From positions 58,593,905-58,657,904 of the forward strand of contig CM054154.1 in assembly GCA_028751875.1 (NCBI GenBank): 64,000 nt of DNA, given 5' to 3'. Source of the stretch: Rapana venosa (Eukaryota; Mollusca; Gastropoda; Neogastropoda; Muricidae). Position 1 is the stretch's first letter, and each line of letters begins with the position of its first letter. The notes under the pieces were generated by a model. It ran no database searches. It was not told where the DNA came from and worked only from the letters and a program-made list of their open reading frames with translations. Below are positions 46,533 to 56,889 of this stretch, one piece after another. A program made the position numbers and the translations under genes.

Positions 46533-47972
46533 CCGTCTTGACCCCCTTTTGGCCCCAGCCCATAGAACGGCGGCCGCCGCAAAAAAATTTCCCAATACGA
46601 CCGCGCCCACAGTTTTTGCTGCCCCCTTTTGGGGAGACCCTTTTTTCCCTCACACACAGGCCCGTGGTTTTCACACAATGGTCTAAAAAAATTGGGGGGG
46701 GATGCAGGGAGCGTTAGGGTGCGAGTGATAAATTTAGCCACCAAATGGGGCAGTGGGGGGGGAAGGGAAAAAATAACAGCAGTGATTGGAAGCTTTTCAA
46801 TCGTAGCATGTGGCAAAAAAAAAGGGTCTTTTTGGTAGCAGATTTATTGATAACAAAACAAATTAAAATTAAAAATTATTGTCTGGAATAAAAAATTTGA
46901 AAGATAATTGTTAAAATGAGTCTGATATTAAAGCTTTGAGGAAGAGGGGAAGGAAAAAACTGCCATTAGGGAAAAAGAGTGAGCCAAAAATAACGTGCTA
47001 GAGGCACATTCGTGACCTGTGCTACACACACTGACTGTGGAGAAATTTGACCTCCCAGCCGGTCCACAGCATAGACGCCTGAAAACGTGCTGCCTTTGAC
47101 TGTTTTCTCATTATTACCACACTTTTCCTTTGAAACTGCAATGGCAAAAACGAACAGATATGCCGATAACGAAAATAGCAAGAAGGTAAACAAAATAGGT
47201 CTCTGTCTGCCAAGGTTGGACATGTGACAGCAATGGGTAAACCCCCCACACATCCATAATTTGTGCTTTCTGTGATGTGATGTGACCCTGTGCCATCACG
47301 TCGACTACTTTAGAGACTACCAACATTCAAATTTTGTAAGATTACAGAAGTTCTGTGTTGTTTCAAATTTGTCACACCTGAGCGGTGACACTGGTGACAG
47401 TGTGACAGTCATGTACAATACACTTCTGTACACTTAACAAACATGTGGTAGCACATGCAGATATGAACTGCAGTATAAAGGTCATATGTTGATTGAATAT
47501 TTAACTTGTTTTCAAAAGAAAAAAGAGTTAAACAAAACTTCTGTCTCCTCAAGACATACCATAAAACACCAGGTGTTATGGGGACACTGTGTGACACATC
47601 CTTGAAGTACTATTGCACATAACCATTGGTAAACACATCAGCTGGGTATCAGTTCCTTATTCGACACCAACATGCATGAACTATTGTAAAATCCATGCAG
47701 GATTTCCTGTTTTATCGTATACACCATACTTTTACCTGTGATTGGTGACATAAGGTGACAATGACAAGACAGAAGGTGACCAGACACATAAACTTGCATC
47801 TGAATGCAAGTACAGAGACATAACTAGCTTGTGACAAAATTTCAGCTTGATAGCTTGTCATGCACACACACAATTGTCTTAGGAGTAAAGTAAGTCAGTT
47901 GGGGGTAGAAAACCTTCAAAGAATTCAAAACCTACAGGCAGTTTAGCTCTGTAGAATCCAACAACAAGAGGG
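46533..47972. mobile_element. piggyBac-like non-autonomous DNA element, copy 2
   Basis: Co-linear with 18,267-19,722 over its full length: CGACCGC..CAGTT..TGCTGCCC, CACACACAG.CC, TGACCTCCC.GCCGGTCC, TTGTGCTTT.TGTGATGTGATG and AGGTCA.ATGTTGATTGAATAT. The right end, ACAAGAGGG then TTAA (47,973-47,976), is identical to copy 1. At the left, CTAA precedes CCGTCTTG, probably a decayed TTAA/CCCTCTTG. The left third carries the neighbour-base errors of the adjoining region; from about 47.0 kb it is clean. Confidence 0.75.
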
Positions 47973-47976
47973 TTAA

Positions 47977-48352
47977 ACAACATGAACATAATCTTTCCAA
48001 ATTTATCAAATTTGTATTAATACAGATATCTAATAAACAGACATTTAGGTAGCTGGTTGTAATCACTGAAATGCGATAAACCAGTCAAATCGAATTTCAA
48101 ATGCTATTTTCTCCAAACCTTTAAGTCAAACTATCTTATCCACTCACATAATGATTACACATGAATAATTAATCCTTTTCAGCTATACACTTGGTTTATG
48201 TTTTCCAGCTACTTTATTTTCAATCCCTTAGTTTATGTTTTCCATTGATTTTATTTTCAATCCCCTTTGTCCACTTTTTATTACCTTTTGGCGGTAACTC
48301 AAAATATACATTTTTGACAAAGCACAGAGAACAGAGAAAGAAGTATAGAACT

Positions 48353-48357
<5 letters not shown>
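47977..48357. other. No gene; presumably intron or flank of the NCOA6-like gene
   Basis: AT-rich sequence downstream of the donor at 48,464 on the minus strand; no further exon was recognised. Confidence 0.5.

Positions 48358-48420
<63 letters not shown>
48358..48420. repeat. (TA)n microsatellite
   Basis: About 31 TA units, 45 bp beyond the splice donor of the large coactivator exon, in the following intron. Confidence 0.95.
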
Positions 48421-48421
<1 letters not shown>

Positions 48422-48464
48422 TTTGATCAGGTGCATTAGAAAAGGAGAACTATCAAAGACTCAC

Positions 48465-50540
48465 CAACTACTGCATGGTGCTCCACGGCTTTAGAGTTGT
48501 TACAAAACTTGTCAGAGGCAGCCACTTGGGAAGTGGCTGTCATACAGCCAGCGGGCATGCCTGGCTCCTTCTTCACTTCTGAATTCATCAGCTTCTTTAA
48601 ACCCACTAAAGGTTTTCCAGCCCCTGAGGGGTCACTCAAAGGAGACTGTCCCTCCCCAATGTCAGAGAGTGTTGTGTCCACAGAGCGGTCTGACTGGCTC
48701 CCAATGCCGGAGTCCTGATGCTCCAGTTTGCCCTGAGCATCATGTAGGGGAGATGGCACCAACATAGTGTATGTTTGGCTGATAGGACTTTGACTACTGG
48801 AGTTGTTATCCTCCCCATCTGAGAACAGTCTGCTGCTGCTGCCTGAAGGACTGCTGTTTGACAGGGCCAATTCTCTGGCACCACTCCCAATCATTGTACT
48901 ACAGTTTCCTCTTGTGACTGAGTGGAACATCTGGCTATCTGATTCCATGGGCTGAGCCACTGAAGCTGTGTCCTTCACCAGGTGTTCATCATCAACAAAC
49001 CTCGGCTTTTTTGCCAGAGGTTCCAAGTGTAGGATGGTGGCTGGCTGGTAGCTGCTGCCTATCTGACTCGCCCTGGGTCTACAATGTTCCAAGCCCCATA
49101 CTTCTCCCGGCGTTGTCTGATCAACTTGACCTGCAGGCAGAAGGTCTCGCCTGGTTGGTGGCTCCGCTCTGTGGAACTGGAAGCTTGGAGGATGAGGAGA
49201 ACTGGATGAGCATGGCAAAGGTGTTTGAGACAGTACTGCACTCCTGTCCACTGGAGTTACCACATGCTGTCTGAGCATCACAGTAGATGTTCCAGACAAA
49301 GAGGAGGAATTTCTGGGTTCCATAAAACCGGTGTGAGGATTAATTAGTGAGTCTTCTTCCTCACTAACTCTCTGTGCCTTAGTGGTGCCTAATCGCATTG
49401 TGTCAGCCATGGACACCTGTCCCATATTTCCACAATCTGCTTTGTAATTATCCCCCGAGGTCCGCACACCCATGACTTCAGCACTGCCACCATGAGGGGC
49501 AAACGGAAAGGACGGCAGGTGTTGGTATCGGGCTGCAAGACTGCATTCCACTACCTTCGGATTGCTGTTCATGACTGCTGGGTTGGCACAGTCATCAAGT
49601 GAGCCAGAGGCACCCATCTGCTTCTTAGAACGACGACGGTATGCCTTCTTCTTTGGTTTGTCATCTGCAGCTAAAGCATTGTTATTAGTTTCTGTTTTGA
49701 ACATACCCAGATTGCTCTCCTGTTGGTCTTTTTTCCTTTTCCGAACAGCTGCTTTATTTGTTCCTTTTTCATGTATGGGCTGAAGAGGTGAAACAATGTT
49801 TTGCTGACTGGTAACACTGCCTGCTTCTGCTGCCATATGGAGTGAAGAAGTCTTTGCCATCTGTAGATTGCCTGGTTGTGACTGTGAGGGACATGGGGCA
49901 GTCACCGTCTGCTGCACATAGGGGTACTGCACTGGTTGTTGCACCATGCATTGATGGACAGAAAGGTTCTGACCACTGGCTGGAACAGCAGGGGAAGCTG
50001 CTAGTCTAGAACTAGCTGATGGGGTAGGTAATGATGCTGCCACATGACTCTGAAAGCCAGTAGTATTTGCCAGCTCTAAAAAAGCATGAACTTCTTTGTT
50101 GTTGATGTTAGATTGTAAATGTGATTTGGTACATATCAATGATCTATTGGCCTCTGCACTGTGATGTACCACTTTTGAATCTGAAGTAAGCTGATCCTGA
50201 AAAATGTTCATTCCAGCACCATAGCCAGTTTTGTTTTCTGGAGGACCTACATGCGCAGCTGATCCTGCGACAGACATCGGAGGCTCTGTACTAGCAGTCT
50301 GGGAGGTATCAGCAGTACTGAAGACCAGCTCAGCCCGCTGGTTGTTGGGTGTGGCCACAGTTAATGAGACAAGCCTGTCCCCTTGAATCTGAACTCCAAG
50401 GATGCCGATCCTGCGCAGCATGGGGTCACCCTGCTCTGCTAGCTGTTTCAGCCGCAAAGCAGCATGCTTGGGGATGTTGAAGGTCACTTTAACACTGTTC
50501 CATGGCTCCACCTTCTTTAACACCAGCTGCTTCTTCTTGT
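48465..50540 (-). CDS. NCOA6-like: NCOA6-like coactivator, large internal exon (about 692 codons)
   Basis: Large coding exon between acceptor TTTCAG (50,546-50,541) and donor G|GTGAGT (48,465/48,464). It opens with KKKQLV and VEPWNSVKVTFNIP, the hallmark of the conserved NCOA6 N-terminal domain, followed by RLKQLAEQG..LRRIGILGVQI. The remainder is low-complexity, Ser/Gln/Pro-rich and probably disordered, as in the family. Counting from exon 1, basic clusters lie near residues 304-313 (RKRKKDQQ region) and 335-348 (KPKKKAYRRRSKK), likely nuclear localisation signals; a similar Lys/Arg cluster occurs in vertebrate NCOA6. DSGIGS near 650-655 fits the DSGxxS phosphodegron pattern, and VKKE near 696-699 fits a SUMO consensus. 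The frame is open for 2 kb with no stop. The exon ends in phase 1, so further exons are needed; I found none to the left in the window. The acceptor's pyrimidine tract is weak (nine A's on the sense strand). Confidence 0.9.
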
Positions 50541-50609
50541 CTGAAACATTTTTTTTTAATGCTGGTCACTTCATTCATATCATAACAACATGTATTACTG
50601 AAAGCTTTA

Positions 50610-50800
50610 AAATAGACAAGAGGAGGGAGGGGGGAGAGAGGGAGAAAGAAAAAGAGAGAGTGAAGAGAGAGAGAGAGGCACCTATCTCCAAAGATTTTCA
50701 CCTTACTGACTCCTGGTGATCTGCAGTATTTGTAATTAGCGCATCCTCCTTTAGTGAAGGCATTGTTCTTTCAAAGTTTAAAACACACCTGATACCACAT
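50610..50800. repeat. GA-rich dispersed repeat
   Basis: GA/GGGA tract (50,622-50,678) followed by ACTCCTGGTGATCTGCAGT and TTAGCGCATCCTCCTTTA, resembling 980-1,120 and 1,876-1,900. Confidence 0.5.
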
Positions 50801-51299
50801 GTTCATAATTAACCACCATACCAAACATGCCTGAGAGCTACAGATACCTGCAGCAAAGGAAAAATAAAACATATGACTAATACTTTCTTCTTATTCTTCT
50901 TTCTCAAATGCTCAGACAGCAACTGTTGGGTTTTTTCATTTTCTTTTCATATTCATACCACTTTAAGACACAGAAAATTTCTCTGCGTGAAATTCAGAAT
51001 GCCTTCCCCCATGGAGAGCATGTTGCCACAAGAGCAGCACAACCTATTACTATTTTCCTCCCTATCATCAACTGTATCTGTTTCCCTATCACAGCTTTTT
51101 TCTACAGAAGTTTGCCAGGGACAACTCACTTCTTTTTTTTGTGGCCTCAGTTGCATGCAGGTCATGGAGCATCATCTTTTGGGGTGGTTCTTTTCTCTTT
51201 TCCCCCTTTCTTCCCTCTTTTATTTTTTTTTAAATGAGTGCTTCACACGCCTCTCTTCATTGGCCAGAAAAAACAAAAAGAAAGAAACAACCCCTAGAA
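50801..51299. other. Intron sequence, nothing recognised
   Basis: T-rich on the plus strand; no domain or repeat identified. Confidence 0.5.
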
Positions 51300-51560
51300 C
51301 CCCAAGCTTTAAGGGATAACTCTCTTGTTGCCGTGGGTTATTTTACATACATGTGGTAAATAATTTTGTGTAACACACGGGACCTTGGTTTATTTTCTCA
51401 TCCAAAAGACTAGCACCCAGGCCACCACTCAGTCTAATGGATGGGGGAAAAGTTTTGGGCCTAAATGGGGACCAAACCACCACACACTTCCGACCCAGAC
51501 TTTTCGCTTTCTAGGCAGGCACATTACTTCTAGACCACTGATCCACTGAATAGTTTTCCC
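51300..51560 (-). repeat. tRNA-derived SINE (intronic)
   Basis: From about 51,555 on the minus strand: a head with GATCAGTGGTCTAGAAGTAA and a B-box-like GGTTTGGTCCCC. The body is GGATGAGAAAATAAACCAAG, GGTCCCGTGTG and AACCCACGGCAACAAGAG. This body is the form I associate with abundant molluscan SINEs. The best-preserved SINE in the window. Confidence 0.8.
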
Positions 51561-51584
51561 CAAATGCCCAATAAACATCAATGC

Positions 51585-51859
51585 AATAATCTTCAAGCCT
51601 GAATAAGAGTCATTTCAGGGATGAATTCAATGCCATAAGATTACAGCCTGAATAACAACAGTCATTCCAGGACTGATTTCAATGTGATGTTCTTACAGCC
51701 TGAATAACTACAACAGTCATTCCAGGACTGATTTCAATGTGATGTTCTTAAAGCCTGAATAATGACAACAGTCATTTCAGGAATGATTTCAATGTGATGC
51801 TTTTACAGCCTGAATAACAACAACAGTCATTCCAGGACTGATTTCAATGTGATGTTCTT
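51585..51859 (-). repeat. 55-bp minisatellite, short arm
   Basis: Five units of GCCTGAATAACAACAACAGT + CATTCCAGGACTGATTTCAA + TGTGATGTTCTTACA. The array stops at ATGTTCTT (51,852-51,859), where the RTE-like LINE is inserted. Confidence 0.9.
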
Positions 51860-54572
51860 CATCATCATCATCAGACCCGTGACCTTGGCGGTCGTGGGGG
51901 AGACATGAAAGATGATGCCGTTTTAAGCCTCTTCCATCCATCTCGGTCCTCGGCTCTGCGCAGTAGTGCCGAGTCATTCATCCTGGTCCATTCTCTGATG
52001 TTGTCCATCCATGACTTGTTCTGTCTTCCCCTCTTTCTGCCACCTTCAAGTGTTCCCTGCAGTACTGTTTTTGGCAGAGTGTTGTGGCGGGTGACGTGGC
52101 CTAACCATGTCAGCTTTTTCTTTTTGATGATGGTGAGAAGGGGTTCCTGTGGACCTGCCAGCCGTGTTATTTGACTCTTGACAAATTCATTGGTCTTTCG
52201 TTCTCTCCAGGATATGCCCAGCAGTTTTCTATGGCATTTTGTTTCAAATGACTGGATTCTCTTTGCTGTTTCAGCAGTCAATGTCCAGGTTTCACTTCCG
52301 AACGTTTTCAGCAGTCAATGTCCAGGTTTCACTTCCGTACAGCAGGTTAGTCTGAATTAGGGCTTTGTAGAGCTTTAGTTTGATTGGGAAACTGATCTCT
52401 TTACTTTTCCATATGGTGGTGAGTTTTGTCATGGAAGATGTTGCCATGGCTATTCTGACTTTGATTTCTGTCGTCGATCGCCCGTCCTTTGTTGAGTGTA
52501 GCGCCAAGGTATTTAAAAGCGTCTACCTCCTCCAGTTGTTGGCCGTTCATGTAAATTTTAGCAGTGGCGTTGCTCGTGCTGTTCACAAGTACTTTACTTT
52601 TCTCCAAGCTCACCTCCATCCCATATGCTCCAGCTCTGTTCTCAAGTATGGTTGTAAGATCTTGCGGCTCTGTGTTACTTCCGCCCATGAGGTCAATGTC
52701 ATCGGCAAACCCCAAGTTGTTGAGGGGTCTGCCGCCAATGGAGATGGTAGAATGGAAGTCATGGAGGGTCTCTCTCATAATGTTTTCCAAGAACAGATTA
52801 AACAGGACTGGAGATAACAGGTATCCTTGTCGGACCCCAACTGTGGTTTTGAAGTAGTCTCCGACCTGATTGTTCAGAAGGACTGCACTGCTTGCGGTGT
52901 TGTATAGTGCTTGAATGGTTTAAACTAGTCCTTCTTCAATGCCAAACATTCTGAGGACCTGCCACAGGCCTTCGTGCCATACTCTGTCGAAAGCCTTCTT
53001 GAAGTCGATGAAGTTGTGGAACAGGGGTCTCTGATGTTGAAGATGTTTTTCCATCAGGATGTGGCAGTTAAAAATCTGTTCGATTGTGCTCCTGCCTGCC
53101 CTGAACCCAGCTTGTTCCTCTGCAAGGTGTTCTTCTGCCTCCTTTAGTCGATTCAAAATAACTTTGAGCATGATCTTGCTGGCGTGGCTGATGAGGCTGA
53201 TTGTTCTATAGTTTTGGCATTGGTGTCAAATTCCCCTTCTTGGGCAGGGGTAATGATAGTGATTGTGTCCATTTGTTGGCCACTGTTTGGTCTCCAAATC
53301 TTCTGACAGATAGCTGTAACATGTGTGATGACTGTTTCGCCACCATGCTTGAGCAGCTCTGCTGGTATGTTGTCTGCTCCTGGGGACTTTCCTACTGGTA
53401 AGCTGCAGATGGCTTCTTCCACTTCTTCCCTCAGTATAGGTAATGGCGAGGGTGCTCTTGATGTTGCTGCTTTCTCTTCTATTATGCTCTTGTCAGGTTG
53501 TATTGGGTAGTTGTACAGTTCTTGACAATACTCAGACCACCTGTTCAATGCAGCTGAGCTTTCTGTGAGGAGGTTTTGGTTTTGTGAGTTTCTTCAGGGT
53601 GTCGTATGCCTTTTTACTGTTGCCCACTTTCATGCTTTTTTCGATCTCATCACATTGATCACTGATCCACTTCTCTCTGGCTTTTAACATTGACTTCTTC
53701 ACAAGATTGTTGGCCTCCCGGTATTCTTTAGGGTTGGAAGACCTGGTTGGTTTCAGTGCTCTTCTTGTATCGCAGAGGTCCAAGATGTCATTGGTAGTCC
53801 ATGGCTGGTGTTTATTCCTCTGACGACCGAGTACCTCCTCTGCTGTTTCTCGGACTGCCTCATTAAAGTTGTTGGTGAGGTCGTTGATGTCATTGTCCAG
53901 GAGGGTTAATGCCGCAAAACGTCCGCCAAGCTTAGCTTGGAAGATCTCCTCGACATCTGGATCTTTCAGTTTGTCCACGTCAAATTTGATACGTGGGTTT
54001 GCAGGCTGTTAGTTTTTCTTCAGCTTCATTTTGAGTATTGGCAATGGTAAGTCTTTGGGTGCAGGCAAACTCCAGCAGACTAGTCCCCTGTCGTTGGTCT
54101 CTCCAGTTCCAAACTGACCAACTGTTCCGGCCCATTGGTCGTAAGAGTCAGGACCTATTTTGGCGTTAAAATCCCCTTGGATGATGATGATGTCCTTCTT
54201 TGGTATTTTCAATAATGTCTCTTCAAATCTCGTAAAATTCTCCTATCACTCTTCAGCTGCATGGTCAGAAGATGGGCATAGATTTTATAATGTGATGTTC
54301 TTTGGCTTGGCTGACACCGATTGCTGATAATCCTGAAACCGTGTACAGCTGAAATAATGCACCCCACTACTTCCTTTCTGACAATAAATGCCACTCCATG
54401 TTGGTGATGTTTCTCTTGGCCACTGTACCAGATCTTGTTGCCTTCTTCAGTCATGTCTCACCAAATCCTGTCCATCTCACTTCTCCTAGTCCAATAATGT
54501 CCCATTTATAGCAGCTAAGCTCATACTCTAGTTCTTTGATTTTTCCGCACTGATAGAGTGTACGGACGTTCC
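51860..54572 (-). mobile_element. RTE-like LINE inserted in the minisatellite
   Basis: Minus-strand non-LTR retrotransposon. The 5' end begins at NVRTLYQCGKIKELEYEL, so only slightly truncated. Endonuclease: GEVRWTG and IIIIQGDFNAKIG (about 54,190-54,150). Reverse transcriptase: GKSPGADNIPAELLK, EEQAGFRAGRSTIEQIF, DFKKAFDRVWHEGLW, VGVRQGYLLSPVLFN and FADDIDL (52,709-52,689). C-terminus: LYGSETWTLTAENV, FETKCHRKLLGISWRE, LTWLGHVTRH and LEGGRKRGRQNKSW. The 3' end is a (ATG)4-type tail next to the flank. ATGTTCTT flanks both sides (51,852-51,859; 54,573-54,580), an 8-bp target duplication. Frames are split by several indels, including a 37-bp internal tandem duplication at 52,271-52,337. Not functional. 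Confidence 0.9.
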
Positions 54573-55660
54573 ATGTTCTTACAGCCTGAATAATGACAAC
54601 AGTCATTTTAGGAAATGATTTCAAAGTGATTTTCTTAGAGCCTGAATAACAACAACGTCATTTCAGACTGATTTCAATGTGATGTTCTTAGAGCCTGAAT
54701 AACAACAACGGTCATTCCAGGACTGATTTCAATGTGATGTTCTTACAGCCTGAATAACGACAAGTCATTCCAAGACTGATTTCAATGTGATGTTCTTACA
54801 GCCTGAATAACAACAACAGTCATTCCAGACTGATTTCAATGTGATGTTCTTACAGCCTGAACAACAACAACGTCATTTCCCGGACTGATTTCAATGTGAT
54901 GTTTTTTACAGCCTGAATAACGACAACAGTCATTCCAGGACTGATTTCAGTGTGATGTTCTTTCAGCCTGAATAACAACAGTCATTCCAGGACTGATTTC
55001 AATGTGATGTTTATAACAGCCTGAATAACAACAACGTCATTTCAGGACTGATTTCAATGTGATGTTCTTAGAGCCTGAATAACAACAACGGTCATTTCAG
55101 GACTGATTTCAATGTGATGTTCTTACAGCCTGAATAACAACAACGGTCATTTCAGGACTGATTTCAATGTGATGTTCTTAGAGCCTGAATAACAACAACG
55201 GTCATTTCAGGACTGATTTCAAAAGTGATGTTCTTACAGCCTGAATAACAACAACGGTCATTTCAGGACTGATTTCAATGTGATGTTCTTAGAGCCTGAA
55301 TAACAACAACGGTCATTCCAGGACTGATTTCAATGTGATGTTCTTACAGCTTAAATAACAACAGTCATTCCAGGACTGATTTCAAAGTGATGTTTTTACA
55401 GCCTGAATAACAACAACAGTCATTCCAGGACTGATTTCAATGTGATGATCTTACAGACTGACTACCTGCAACTGTATTTCTGGCTGACTTCAATGCAATG
55501 TTCTTACAGTTACAGCTGGAATAGCCACAACAGTCATTTAGGGTGGAAATGACTGAATGTGATGTTCTTAAAGCCTGAGCAACTGCAACAGCCATTTCAG
55601 AGTCAAATTAAATGTGGTGTTACATCAGCCAAAAAAACTGCTGTGGTCATATTAGCACAG
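54573..55660 (-). repeat. 55-bp minisatellite, long arm
   Basis: About 16 good units of GCCTGAATAACAACAACGGT + CATTTCAGGACTGATTTCAA + TGTGATGTTCTTAGA, with unit lengths of 50-56 bp, then three or four strongly diverged units to about 55,660. Neighbouring units alternate CTTACA and CTTAGA for several periods near 55.06-55.30 kb, suggesting a higher-order 110-bp unit. Confidence 0.9.
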
Positions 55661-55724
55661 AATTCAACATGATATTATTATTGTACTGTATAATTTATTG
55701 TATTGTATATATCACTTTTTAAGT

Positions 55725-55905
55725 CATGGCAGTTTATCATCTCATCAGAAAAAGCACCCAGACCACCACTCATGGTCTAGTGGATGGGGGAAAAGTTTCT
55801 GGTCCAAAAGGGGATTAAATCACCACTCACTACGAACCTTAACTTTTCGCTTTCTAGGCAAGTGTGTAACCTTAAGACCATCAATCCACCACTCCATTAC
55901 AGTCC
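55725..55905 (-). repeat. tRNA-derived SINE (intronic, truncated)
   Basis: Minus-strand head with CCTAGAAAGCGAAAAGTTAA and a short body TCTGATGAGATGATAAACTG. It is related to the SINE at 51,300-51,560: both share CTAGAAAGCGAAAAGT, and ACTTTTCCCCCATCCA lies between head and body. Confidence 0.7.
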
Positions 55906-56217
55906 AAATAACCACTACAAGGGGATAGGGGACTCTGGCTGAATAGTACCTTCAGCGTCAGGCTGCTGCACTCTACCTGATAGGGTGGATCACTGGTCCT
56001 CATCGATCTAATATACACCCCAACTAACTTTCTTTAAAGGGTTCTTTCACAGCTGAGTCAATGTGACATTAATACTGCCCAAATCATCCTTAAGACAATG
56101 ATAGATGTCACCAATCAATTACACTGAATGAAGTCACTGCATATTATTCATGGCTCGCTGGGTTCTTTATGTTTTAAAATACAATACCTAAGTTGAATTT
56201 ATAAACAAAATTAATAC

Positions 56218-56560
56218 CAGGAGGCGGAATAGCCTAGTGGTTGGAGTGCTGCCCAGGATCAAGCCACTATGGAGGTGCCTATTTTAGGGAATTTTCCCTA
56301 CAGTTAACACTAGTACTGACTCCCCTATCCCTAAAGTCCTTCAGATGAGACTATAAACCAAAGCCCTATGTCCAAACACATGCAAAACACCCTGTGCACA
56401 CTTTAAAAACCCGTTCCACCTTTTGGAGGAGAAGGGCATTGCATGCCGGTAGGAACGGATGTCAACGTGACAAGAAAATGGCATGCACACAGCTATCGTG
56501 TTTAGATACCATCCCCCAAGTCTGAATGAGGCTACCTTCACGGTAGATAAAAATGGTCAC
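56218..56560 (+). repeat. tRNA-derived SINE (intronic)
   Basis: Plus-strand head GGAATAGCCTAGTGGTTGGA with a good A box (about 56,229-56,243). The body is CAGATGAGACTATAAACCAA, then CCCTATGT..ACACATGCA and AAAAACCCGTTCC. Same broad class as the other intronic SINEs but in the opposite orientation. Confidence 0.7.
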
Positions 56561-56768
56561 ATACGCAAAATCTCACCATCAGTGATCCTAAGAGCTCTAG
56601 CAAGGAAAGCAAACAAAACAGCAAAACTAAAAATATGCCACAAAACTTTAACATTTACAAAGCAAAAGTTTTAAGCCCCCCCCCCCCCCCAAAATTCTCA
56701 AAGGAAATCTGAGGACAGAATTTGGCAATCACATACGCATAGCCATAAACAAAACAGTATGTAACTAC

Positions 56769-56889
56769 CTTTCAGGAGTAAACTCTTCAGCTCATCTTGA
56801 AAGCTCTGAAGTCGATCACTGAAGCCTGGGTCATAGAAATCCCCTTCACAGGTGACCACAGTCTCTATGTAGTCCTCTTGAGGACCCAT
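56769..56889 (-). CDS. NCOA6-like: NCOA6-like coactivator, first coding exon (40 codons + 1 nt)
   Basis: First coding exon of a nuclear receptor coactivator 6 (ASC-2/TRBP) homologue, a nuclear scaffold linking transcription factors to histone methyltransferase complexes (family knowledge). It begins ATG-GGT at 56,889 and reads MGPQEDYIETVV then ...ELKSLLLK. An in-frame TAA lies 21 nt upstream inside the same exon, fixing this ATG. The exon ends AAAG|GTAGTT at 56,769/56,768, leaving one nucleotide (G). The next recognised exon begins with two nucleotides (AC), so the joined codon is GAC (Asp) and the frame runs on into the diagnostic NCOA6 motif. Spacing of V, G, D, F and L residues resembles the vertebrate NCOA6 N-terminus as I recall it. 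Residues 34-38 (LKSLL) fit the LxxLL receptor-binding pattern, but a match this short can be chance. The exon is short; its identity depends on the splice with exon 2. Confidence 0.8.

Larger units (their letters stand above)
50541..56768 (-). other. Intron between the two NCOA6-like coding exons, filled with repeats
   Basis: A 6,228-bp GT-AG intron in phase 1 (GGTAGTT...TTTCAG). Almost all of it is repeats: a GA-rich repeat near 50.6-50.8 kb, a SINE, a 55-bp minisatellite split by an RTE-like LINE, two more SINEs and a C-run at about 56,676. The matching phases on either side are the main evidence that it is removed as one intron. Confidence 0.75.

Noticed and set aside
48420..48464. C-terminal residues ESLIVLLF as the natural end of the coactivator
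   Set aside because: The frame passes through a strong donor site (G|GTGAGT at 48,465/48,464); the residues after it are intronic read-through.
49011..49783. Plus-strand frames inside the coactivator exon
   Set aside because: Shadows of the minus-strand coding exon, without independent evidence.
50521..50523. GTG at 50,523 as a translation start for the large exon
   Set aside because: The frame is open upstream to the splice acceptor at 50,541, and exon 1 supplies an ATG in matching phase, so this codon is an internal Val.
54209..54454. RTE endonuclease and reverse transcriptase pieces as separate host genes
   Set aside because: They are consecutive, frame-shifted parts of one retrotransposon bounded by a target duplication.
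51585..55660. CRISPR-like array of regularly spaced repeats
   Set aside because: The whole 55-bp unit is repeated with no unique spacers, and the context is a eukaryotic intron.
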